Positions 34,220 to 41,229 of a stretch of DNA of 64,000 bases are shown piece after piece (the first letter of the stretch is position 1; every line of letters begins with the position of its first letter). The stretch is taken from NCBI GenBank assembly GCA_016869025.1, contig VGFA01000013.1, forward strand, positions 1-64,000, written 5' to 3'. A model generated the notes under the pieces. The model made no database searches and was not told where the DNA came from. It saw only the letters and a list, made by a program, of their open reading frames with translations. Origin of the DNA: Armatimonadota bacterium. Lineage in GTDB: Bacteria; Sysuimicrobiota; Sysuimicrobiia; Sysuimicrobiales; Humicultoraceae. Both the position numbers and the translations under genes were made by a program.

Positions 34220-35076
34220 GCCGTCCTCCATGAGCGCCACACCAGCGTGAAGAAGATGAGTAGGAAGAAGACGGCCTCTGCCGCGCCGCCGCCGCCCGGG
34301 ACGTATGTGCGCACGAACGCCTCCGCCGTCGCCAGGACGAGCGACGCCCACAGCACGCCGGTCAGGTTCCCCAGGCCCGCCATCACTATGATCGCGAACG
34401 CCTTGAGGACGAACCCGAATCCCATGTGCGGGCTGGCGCCGATCCGCACCAGGACCATCGAGCCGGCGATCGCGGCCAGCGCCGAGGCGATGCCGAAGGT
34501 CAGCAGGTATATCCGGTCCACGTCCAAGCCAACCAGGTGCGCACCGGTACGGTTCTGGGCCACCGCGCGGATGCTCTTGCCGACGCCGGTCCGGTACAGG
34601 ACGGCGTACATGCCGGCCAGCAGCGTGACCGATACGACGAGCGTGACCAGCGGGGCTACGCCCACCGAGACCGGGCCCAGCGTCACCACGGTGAGCTGGT
34701 AGGCGGTGTGGACCACGCGGGGCGTGGCGCCGAACACCAAGATCGCCAGGTTCTGCAGCGTGATGCCTATCCCGAAGGTAAGCAGCAGGGCGTTGAGCTC
34801 TGGGGCGAGCAGCACGCGACGGATGCTGGCATGGTAGATCGCTCCGCTCGCCGCGAACATGACGGCGCCGGCAGGCACCAGCGATGCGATGGGATCTATC
34901 CCGGCCAGCACGCTCAGCCAGTAGGCGACAAACGCGCCGACCATCAGGAACTCGCCGTGGGCGAAGTTCACGATGTGGAGCACCCCGACCGCCAGGGCCA
35001 GGCCGGCCGATGCCAGCGCGTAGGTCCCGCTCTGAATCAGCGCGTTGGCCAGGGTCTGAAGGAAGAGCTCCATCAC
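34216..35076 (-). CDS. livH: Branched-chain-type ABC transporter permease LivH
   Basis: Permease of 286 residues, the usual LivH length. It contains ASAGLALAVGVLHIVNFAHGEFLMVGAF, the LivH-specific N-terminal motif, and the central RTGVGKSIRAVAQNRTGAHLVGLDVDRIY cytoplasmic loop that contacts the ATPase. GLGNLTGVLWASL near residue 235 is also typical. Start is GTG 35076 or ATG 35073. It lies 52 bases downstream of the substrate-binding protein gene. Confidence 0.9.
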   Translation of the reverse strand: MMELFLQTLANALIQSGTYALASAGLALAVGVLHIVNFAHGEFLMVGAFVAYWLSVLAGIDPIASLVPAGAVMFAASGAIYHASIRRVLLAPELNALLLTFGIGITLQNLAILVFGATPRVVHTAYQLTVVTLGPVSVGVAPLVTLVVSVTLLAGMYAVLYRTGVGKSIRAVAQNRTGAHLVGLDVDRIYLLTFGIASALAAIAGSMVLVRIGASPHMGFGFVLKAFAIIVMAGLGNLTGVLWASLVLATAEAFVRTYVPGGGGAAEAVFFLLIFFTLVWRSWRTA

Positions 35077-35128
35077 GCCGTCCCGGCCGCCCGCCAGTAC
35101 ACGGACGGGCGGCCAGGGGTCTCTACTC

Positions 35129-36325
35129 CTACCGCCAGCGCCACGCCAGCGGGCCGGCGGCCATGGACTTGGGCCATACAGGCACCCGCCGCCCTTCCCG
35201 GAACTGGAACACCATCCACAGGTCTGAGTCGAACCCCTGGTATACGCTGGGACTCAGCCGGCTGGGCTTGAACCGCAGTTTCCCAAGGGGCGTATCCGCG
35301 TCGGTCCTGGCCAGTTCGGCCGCGACCCGGTCACGGTCGGTCGTGCCGGCCTTGTTCATCGCCGCTGCCAGGGTCGTGAGCGTCACGAAGCCCATCGGCG
35401 CCATGTACTCCTCGGTCAGCCCCCCGTACTTGGCCTGGTACTTCTTGACGAACTCCTTGGAGGCGGGCAGCGGGCTGGCCGACGTCCACCCGGCCATCCC
35501 GGCGACGTCACGGGCTACGGGATTGCCCTCGTAGCCCACCGGCCAAGATGCCGGCGTTCCAAAGATCAGCCGCGGCTTGAAGCCGACCTCGCGGGATTGC
35601 ACCGCGATCGGCAGCGCGTCGGCGTCGAACCCGATCCAGAACAGCACGTCCACCGGATGGCGCTTCGCGCGCGACAGCAGCGCGGTGAAGTCGCCCGACC
35701 CGCTCTTGAACGATTCCATGAACGGCACGTCAAACCCACGCTTGATCAACTCGGCGCGGGTGTCTCCGATGCCCGCCGACCCGAAGGGGCCGTCCTCGTA
35801 GAGCATGGCAATGGTGGACGCTCCGGTGCCGGTCCGCACGAACTCCATGAAGCTGAAGACCGCCTCCATGTTGTGGTACGCCCACGGATGATAATGGAAG
35901 AGATACTTGTAGCCCTCGAAGCCGCGTTCGACCAGGGGTGAGGCCGCGCCCAGCATCGCGATCAGCGGTTCATGGAGCTTCGCCGGCCCGACGATGCTGA
36001 CGCCCACCGCGCTGCCGAAGATACCGGTGATCGCGTGGACCCGGTCCACAGTAACGAACTTGGTGAAGATCGGCACCGCCTTGGCCGGCAGGTTGCCGTC
36101 GTCCTCGATGAAGATCTGCAGCCGGCGGCCCAGCACACCGCCGGCCTTGTTGATCTCGTCCAGGGCCAGCCGGTAGCCGGCCTCGGCCGCCTTTCCGCTG
36201 GCCGAGGCCGGACCGGTCAGCGGCAGCGAGATGCCGATCCGGACCTGCTCACGCTGCGCCATGCCTTCCGTCCCTGCCATGGCCAGCAGGGCCACCACCA
36301 CGAATGCGACCGCAAGCGTTCTCAT
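35129..36325 (-). CDS. Liv-type substrate-binding protein (Peripla_BP_6)
   Basis: Periplasmic binding protein of 398 residues with a signal peptide (cleavage likely after GMAQ, residue 24). RIGISLPLTGPASASGKAAEAGYRLALDEINKAGG is the standard start of Peripla_BP_6 proteins, and IEDDGNLPAKAVPIFTKFV follows. The mature domain keeps the two-lobe layout (TEEYMAPMGF, TLTTLAAAMNKAG). ATG at 36325 has a GGAGGTGGAGG ribosome-binding site and overlaps the upstream hydrolase stop as ATGA. Ligand unknown; neighbours suggest an organic acid. Confidence 0.88.
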   Translation of the reverse strand: MRTLAVAFVVVALLAMAGTEGMAQREQVRIGISLPLTGPASASGKAAEAGYRLALDEINKAGGVLGRRLQIFIEDDGNLPAKAVPIFTKFVTVDRVHAITGIFGSAVGVSIVGPAKLHEPLIAMLGAASPLVERGFEGYKYLFHYHPWAYHNMEAVFSFMEFVRTGTGASTIAMLYEDGPFGSAGIGDTRAELIKRGFDVPFMESFKSGSGDFTALLSRAKRHPVDVLFWIGFDADALPIAVQSREVGFKPRLIFGTPASWPVGYEGNPVARDVAGMAGWTSASPLPASKEFVKKYQAKYGGLTEEYMAPMGFVTLTTLAAAMNKAGTTDRDRVAAELARTDADTPLGKLRFKPSRLSPSVYQGFDSDLWMVFQFREGRRVPVWPKSMAAGPLAWRWR

Positions 36326-37137
36326 CCTCCACCTCCATGGGTGCCGTCCTCGACCAGGAACTCGATCACGAGCCGGTTGAACTCCGCCGCCTGCTCCCAG
36401 AAGAAGAGGTGCGACGAGCCCTCGAAGAGATGCAGGCGGGCATGTGGGATACCATCGGCCAGCAGCGCCGCGTTCGCGGACGGCACGACTCGGTCTCCGG
36501 TACCGTGGCAAACGAGCGTGGGCGCGCGGATCGCGCGCAGCCGGTCCGCGGCGTCGTGCGCGGCGGCCGCGCCGAGCTGGCGGTGATAGGCGTACAGCGG
36601 CTGGGGATGCTCCAGGCGCCATGCGATGTGTGCCTCGATCGCGTCCGGGCAGGCCGCCCGGTACGCCTCGGCGGTCATCAGTTCGAGCGATCGCAGGAGG
36701 TCGGTCCGAGGGTCGCCCGTCCGATTGACCATTATGTCCACGGCCTCCTGGGGAATCGGCACGCTTCTGGGCCCGCCATGCGACGTGCAGCAGAGCACCA
36801 GGCGGTCCAGCCGGTCCGGATGTCGCAGGGCGAACTCCTGGGCGACGAACCCGCCCATCGAGGCGCCGACCACGTGCGCGCTCGCGATCTCCAGCGCGTC
36901 CAGTAATCCGGCCAGGTCGTCGGCGAACATCGCGGTCGAGTACGGTTCGTCCGGCTTCGCCGACTGCCCGGCACCGCGGTTGTCCACCGCGATGACGTCG
37001 AACCGCCCGGCCAGCGCCAGCATCTGGTGATGCCAGAGGCGGTGGTCGCCGCCCAGCCCGGGCACCAGCACGACGGCGGGCCCGTCTCCTGTCCGCTCGT
37101 AGTGGAGCGTGATCGCGCCCACTGTCGCCTGCGGCAT
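36322..37137 (-). CDS. Alpha/beta-hydrolase
   Basis: Alpha/beta-hydrolase of 271 residues of the 3-oxoadipate-enol-lactonase-like group. The nucleophile elbow is GASMGG (Ser), the oxyanion region is VPGLGGDHRLW, and DNRGAGQSAKPDEPYS is typical of this branch. The acid is in GTGDRVVPS and the His in GSSHLFFWE. ATG at 37137, 4 bases after the acyl-CoA ligase stop. It may open a lactone or cleave an ester of the transported compound before activation; substrate is unassigned. Confidence 0.85.
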   Translation of the reverse strand: MPQATVGAITLHYERTGDGPAVVLVPGLGGDHRLWHHQMLALAGRFDVIAVDNRGAGQSAKPDEPYSTAMFADDLAGLLDALEIASAHVVGASMGGFVAQEFALRHPDRLDRLVLCCTSHGGPRSVPIPQEAVDIMVNRTGDPRTDLLRSLELMTAEAYRAACPDAIEAHIAWRLEHPQPLYAYHRQLGAAAAHDAADRLRAIRAPTLVCHGTGDRVVPSANAALLADGIPHARLHLFEGSSHLFFWEQAAEFNRLVIEFLVEDGTHGGGG

Positions 37138-37141
37138 CGGC

Positions 37142-38689
37142 CTAGGCCTTCCCGGCCTTCCCGTATGTCTCGCGCAGCACGCGTTTGAGCACCTTGCCCG
37201 CGGCGTTGCGCGGCAGCGTCTCGACAAACACCACCCGCCTGGGGATCTTGTACCTGGCAAGCCGGCCCTGGCAGGCGGCGATGATTCCCTCGGGCTCGGT
37301 TTGGGCCCCGGGCTTGAGCACCACGAGCGCCATAGCCGCCTCGCCCCAGCGGGCGTCGGGAATGCCGATCACCGCAGCGTCGAGAACCGCCGGATGCTGG
37401 TAGAGGACCTGCTCCACCTCTGCAGGGTAGATGTTCTCCCCGCCCGATATGATCATGTCCTTCTTTCGGTCGGCCACGTACAGGAAACCATCGTCGGCGG
37501 CGTAGCCCAGGTCGCCGGTGTGGAACCACCAGCCACGGTAGTCCCCGCCCGACGCCGCAGGGTCGTCCGGCCGCTCCGGCGGTGAAAAGACCTCTGCGGT
37601 GGCCTCGGGCAGCCCCCAGTAGCCGGAGAACAGGTTGGGTCCGCGCAGGCAGATTTCCCCGATCTCACCCGGCGGGAGGTCGCGTCCGGCATCGTCCACT
37701 ACGCGCGCCTCTACGTGCAGGGTCGGCGGACCGACCGAGCCCTTCTTGCGGAACGCGTCCTCCGGAGGCAGCAGCGTGGCCGTGGGTGCTGTCTCGGTCA
37801 GCCCGAAGCCCTGCTGGAGAAGCAGGCCGCGCCGCTCGAACTCCTCGATCACCGGGAGCGGGCAGGGCGCGCCCCCGACGCCGAACCGGACGCCATGGTG
37901 GTCGCCCTGCCCGAAGGCGGGTGTCTGCAGCAGCGCCTGGTAGATAGCCGGCACGCCGAACATCGCGGTCACCCCTTCGGCCCGCAGCAGCCGGCAGGTC
38001 TCCTCCGGGTCGAAGGTGCGCTGTATGACCAGCCGGCCGCCGACATGGAGCGTGGGCAGCGCGTAGAGCCCCAGCCCGCCGATGTGGAACATCGGCAGGA
38101 CCGTCAGGGTAACGTCGCGGTAGGTGAGCCCGATCGCCGTGCCGATGTTGATGCTGTTCCAGAACTGCGTGCCCTGGGCCAGCACCGCGCCCTTGGGCCG
38201 GCCGGTGGTGCCTGAGGTGTACATGATGATGAGGGGATCGTCGAAGGCACCCTCCGCATCGCTCCCCGGCGGGGTGCGGACGGCCTCCTCGTACTCATCC
38301 CCGATCAGGACCATGGGCAGCGCCATCCGCGCCTCTGATGCAGCGGCTTCTGCCTGGTCGCGGTGCTCGGGGTCGGCGATCATCAGATCCGGCGCGCTGT
38401 CGGCAATCTGGACGGCCAGCTCAGGCGGGGTCAGCCGCCAGTTGAGCGGCACCATGATCGCGCCCAGGCGTGCCAGGGCGAACAGAACCTCCAGGGTCTC
38501 GACCCGGTTGTACGAGAGGAGTGCGACGCGGTCGCCCCGGCCGATCCCGCGCCGACGCAGCCCGGCGGCCAGAGCGCGCACCCGCGCGGCCAGGTCGCGA
38601 TAGGTGAGACGCCGATCGCCGTCCACGACGGCCTGGCGACGCGGCGTGATGAGGTCCCGGCGGTCGAGCCAGTGCCAGATCCCCTGCAT
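37142..38689 (-). CDS. AMP-forming acyl-CoA synthetase
   Basis: Adenylate-forming ligase of 515 residues that activates a carboxylic acid with ATP and CoA. The P-loop-like motif is YTSGTTGRPKG, followed by GFGLTETAPTATLL and the hinge motif YVADRKKDMIISGGENIYPAEVE. The C-terminal catalytic lysine is in PRNAAGKVLKR. The family is the medium/long-chain fatty acyl-CoA or benzoate-like branch. ATG at 38689 shares one base with the stop of the KASIII-like gene (TGATG). It would convert the acid delivered by the adjacent Liv transporter into a CoA thioester. Confidence 0.88.
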   Translation of the reverse strand: MQGIWHWLDRRDLITPRRQAVVDGDRRLTYRDLAARVRALAAGLRRRGIGRGDRVALLSYNRVETLEVLFALARLGAIMVPLNWRLTPPELAVQIADSAPDLMIADPEHRDQAEAAASEARMALPMVLIGDEYEEAVRTPPGSDAEGAFDDPLIIMYTSGTTGRPKGAVLAQGTQFWNSINIGTAIGLTYRDVTLTVLPMFHIGGLGLYALPTLHVGGRLVIQRTFDPEETCRLLRAEGVTAMFGVPAIYQALLQTPAFGQGDHHGVRFGVGGAPCPLPVIEEFERRGLLLQQGFGLTETAPTATLLPPEDAFRKKGSVGPPTLHVEARVVDDAGRDLPPGEIGEICLRGPNLFSGYWGLPEATAEVFSPPERPDDPAASGGDYRGWWFHTGDLGYAADDGFLYVADRKKDMIISGGENIYPAEVEQVLYQHPAVLDAAVIGIPDARWGEAAMALVVLKPGAQTEPEGIIAACQGRLARYKIPRRVVFVETLPRNAAGKVLKRVLRETYGKAGKA

Positions 38690-39699
38690 CAGCCATCACC
38701 CCATTGGATGGCCACCGCGCCCCAGGAGTAGCCGGTGCCGGCGCTGACCGCCACGGCCAGCATGCCGTCGCGCAGCCGGCCGGTGCGGCGGCCCTCGTGC
38801 AGCGCCACCAGGGGGTCGGCCGCTGATAGGTGCCCGGTCGTATCCAGGTAGACCGATTGGTCCTCGCGAAGTCCCAGCGCCGCAAGCAGGTGGTCGTGGA
38901 GCGACCGCTTGGTGTGCAGCACGGCCAGGAATTCGATCGAGCCAGGGTCATGCCCGCTGCGCTCGCAGGCGGTGCGGATGACCTGGAGGAAGTTAGTGAT
39001 GGTCAGCGGGTCGAGGCGCGCCTTCATCCCTGCGGGGTCCGGGACATCAAAGGAGTGCATGCCGCGTGCGACCGTCTCGGGGCTCGTGGGGTGCACCGAA
39101 CCGCCGGCCGGCACCATGACGTCCATGGCGAACGAGCCGTCGGTGAGAAACGCGCCCCCCAGGATGCGGTTGCTCGCGTGGCCGCGCCGTAGCAGCGCGG
39201 CCGCGGCGCCGTCCCCGAAGTTGAACATGAATCGCGAGCGCGCGTTCTGGTAGTCCAGCAGATAGGACTCGCGGGACCCGGCCACTACCAGGATCGTCCG
39301 GAGTGTCGCATCGGCCCGCAGCATGTCCGCCGCCACCTTCAGGGTGATGGGACCGCCAGCGCTGGTGTTCATCAACTCGAAGGCGTGCGCCCGACGCAGC
39401 CCCAGCGCGTGCTGGATGCGCGGGGCCACCGGCCATACATAGTAGTCCCGATGGTAGCTCCCAAAGTAGATGACGACGTCAACTTCCTCGGCGGGTACCA
39501 CCGAGAGCAGGGGGCGCGCGGCCTCGATGCACAGGTGTGAAAGGTGCTCATCGGGGGCGGCGATGTGCTTGCCCCGCAGTCCGAACTTCTCCCGCACGAC
39601 CTCGGCGGGTATGCCGGACCTGCCGGCGACTTCCTCGGCGCTCATGATCTGCTCTGGGAGGTAGACCGCCAGGTCCACGATTCCTACCGATGGGATCAT
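38689..39699 (-). CDS. KASIII (FabH)-like ketoacyl synthase with Ser in place of catalytic Cys
   Basis: Thiolase-fold protein of 336 residues of the beta-ketoacyl-ACP synthase III type. The N-terminal half ends in a region aligning with the FabH active site, but the expected Cys-Ala-Gly is Ser-Ala-Gly here: MNTSAGGP, Ser 113, aligning with E. coli Cys 112. A histidine candidate remains in VLHTKRSLHDHL. The usual GNTSAAS asparagine region is replaced by DTTGHLSAADP. The fold looks intact (GDGAAAALLRRG, AVSAGTGYSWGA). Chemistry is uncertain: a serine acyl-enzyme, a starter-unit transferase or a non-condensing role are possible. ATG overlaps the TetR stop as ATGA. Confidence 0.75.
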   Translation of the reverse strand: MIPSVGIVDLAVYLPEQIMSAEEVAGRSGIPAEVVREKFGLRGKHIAAPDEHLSHLCIEAARPLLSVVPAEEVDVVIYFGSYHRDYYVWPVAPRIQHALGLRRAHAFELMNTSAGGPITLKVAADMLRADATLRTILVVAGSRESYLLDYQNARSRFMFNFGDGAAAALLRRGHASNRILGGAFLTDGSFAMDVMVPAGGSVHPTSPETVARGMHSFDVPDPAGMKARLDPLTITNFLQVIRTACERSGHDPGSIEFLAVLHTKRSLHDHLLAALGLREDQSVYLDTTGHLSAADPLVALHEGRRTGRLRDGMLAVAVSAGTGYSWGAVAIQWGDG

Positions 39700-40394
39700 G
39701 GGCCGCCCGCCCGCCGCGCGTCACCCTGTCGCCGCTCGCCGCGACTCGACCGCCGGCCTCCGCTCCTCGGAGCCAGCGCGGCTGCGGGCGCCAGGCCCGA
39801 GGCGATGAACTCGAACATGCTTTCCAGGGCGCGCCGCGGCAGGCCGGCCCTGTTCCAAAGCGAGTAGCGCATCCCAATGAAGTTGCCGATGCCCATAAGG
39901 CAGTACGACAGGGCCTCGGGATCGGTGCGCCGGATCTCTCCGGCGTCCATCGCCGCGGACAGCCCCCGGATGTATCCTTCCGCGAAGCGCCGGTAGTACC
40001 AGCGGTAGACTTGGGGGTTGACGGACTCGGCCTGCAGCACTATGCGGTACAGGTTGCGGTGCGCGGCGACGAACCGGAGGAAGGTTTCGAAGCCCTTGCG
40101 CTCCACAGCCAGGCGATCTCCGGCCCCTGCCACCTCCTGCTGGATTGTGTGGCGCAGGGCCCGGCTCAGGTGCCGCACCAGCTCGGCGAAAATCGCCTGC
40201 TTGCTCGGGAAATAGACGTAGAAGGTTCCCAGCGCGACCCGGGCGCGGCGCGTGATGTCCGCCACCGAGGTGGCGAAGTAGCCCCGCTGGCCGAACTCGG
40301 CCTCGGCGGCATCCAGGAGTTGCTGCCTGGTGCGCCGTCCCCGCTCTCCCTTGGGATGGGTGACCGGGCGGCGGTTATCTGGCAGGTGAATCAC
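39696..40394 (-). CDS. TetR/AcrR-family transcriptional regulator
   Basis: Regulator of 232 residues. The N-terminal helix-turn-helix is RQQLLDAAEAEFGQRGYFATSVADITRRARVALGTFYVYFPSKQAIF, typical TetR (residues 23-70 approximately), followed by an all-helical ligand domain. The C-terminal about 30 residues are Arg/Ala/Gly-rich. It is the first gene of the run encoding KASIII-like protein, acyl-CoA ligase, hydrolase and Liv transporter, so it probably responds to an acyl-CoA or the imported acid. A perfect TGTGGC-CTA-GCCACA palindrome lies 11-25 bases upstream of the ATG. Confidence 0.88.
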   Translation of the reverse strand: MIHLPDNRRPVTHPKGERGRRTRQQLLDAAEAEFGQRGYFATSVADITRRARVALGTFYVYFPSKQAIFAELVRHLSRALRHTIQQEVAGAGDRLAVERKGFETFLRFVAAHRNLYRIVLQAESVNPQVYRWYYRRFAEGYIRGLSAAMDAGEIRRTDPEALSYCLMGIGNFIGMRYSLWNRAGLPRRALESMFEFIASGLAPAAALAPRSGGRRSSRGERRQGDARRAGGP

Positions 40395-40404
40395 CCTTCA
40401 ACTA

Positions 40405-40419
40405 TGTGGCCTAGCCACA
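40405..40419. promoter_or_regulatory. Candidate TetR operator palindrome
   Basis: TGTGGC and GCCACA form a perfect 6-base inverted repeat with a 3-base centre immediately upstream of the TetR gene start. Position and symmetry suit autorepression of this operon. No clear -10/-35 pair was found around it. Confidence 0.45.
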
Positions 40420-40458
40420 CCGTTCGCCGTGCCGGTCCGATCTCCTGCTTCGCTGGGG

Positions 40459-40935
40459 CTATCCGGGGGGTTGAGCGGCCATCTCACGCGCCGCGGACTT
40501 CACGGCGTTCACGATGTTGTGGTATCCGGTGCACCTGCACAGATTGCCTTCCAGCCCGCGCCGGATCTCCTCATCGGAGGGTTCGGGATGGCGCTCGATG
40601 ATCTGCAGCGCGGTGAGCAGCATGCCCGGCGTGCAGAACCCGCACTGGAGGGCGTGCTCCTCCCAGAAGGCCTCCTGGATCGGATGGAGCCGACCGTCTT
40701 GGGCCAGGCCTTCAACGGTCAGTATCTTCCCGCCGTCGGCCTGCACGGTCAGCACCGTGCACGACTTCACCGCCAGGCCGTTGAGCATCACCGTGCACGC
40801 CCCGCAACTGGTGGTGTCGCACCCGATGTGCGTGCCGGTCAGCCCCAGCACCTCCCGCAAATACTGCACGAGCAGGAGCCGCGGCTCTACGTCGTGGGTG
40901 GCGGTGACCCCGTTGACGGTAATGGTGACCTTCAT
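40459..40935 (-). CDS. Orphan 2Fe-2S subunit of molybdenum hydroxylase family
   Basis: CoxS/XdhC-like small subunit of 158 residues. The first cluster is held by CDTTSCGAC plus a later Cys, and the second by CGFCTPGM and GNLCRCTGY, all eight cysteines being present. ATG at 40935 (MKVTITVNG) is chosen; a GTG at 40947 adds four residues. No catalytic or FAD subunit is adjacent: the TetR gene is downstream and the helicase-nuclease is divergent. It is not a copy of the CoxS gene at 4853. It may serve a catalytic subunit elsewhere, or be the remnant of an operon disrupted when the helicase gene arrived. Confidence 0.85.
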   Translation of the reverse strand: MKVTITVNGVTATHDVEPRLLLVQYLREVLGLTGTHIGCDTTSCGACTVMLNGLAVKSCTVLTVQADGGKILTVEGLAQDGRLHPIQEAFWEEHALQCGFCTPGMLLTALQIIERHPEPSDEEIRRGLEGNLCRCTGYHNIVNAVKSAAREMAAQPPG

Positions 40936-41157
40936 GGCACGGCTCACACCCCGAAGCAGCAGTGTTGCAGGCTACTGGAGAAATACAAGGTGCGGGTTTC
41001 GGGGCCGCCCCGGAAATCCCTGCAGCGGCGGGCAAGCCCCGCAGCCCCCATCGCACCGGGCTCCGGGCTGTGCGGGAAATCCACCGCGGACTAGGCGGGA
41101 TTCCGCGCGGGAACGTGGTATTGTGAAACCGAACACAGCCGGGGAGGAATTCGTCTG

Positions 41158-41229
41158 GTGTTCTCGCGCGCTCGGAGCGTTTCCAGACCTGTGGCAGAAC
41201 GCGCTGCCAGGATGCTGGAGGGACCCTAG
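41158..41229 (+). CDS. Possible 23-residue leader peptide abutting the helicase-nuclease start
   Basis: A GTG at 41158 with GGGGAGG about 10 bases upstream opens a 23-codon frame rich in Arg and Ala. Its TAG stop ends at 41229, and the helicase-nuclease GTG starts at the next base. Such contact could give translational coupling, but the frame is short and may be coincidental. No homology recognised. Confidence 0.22.
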   Translation: MFSRARSVSRPVAERAARMLEGP

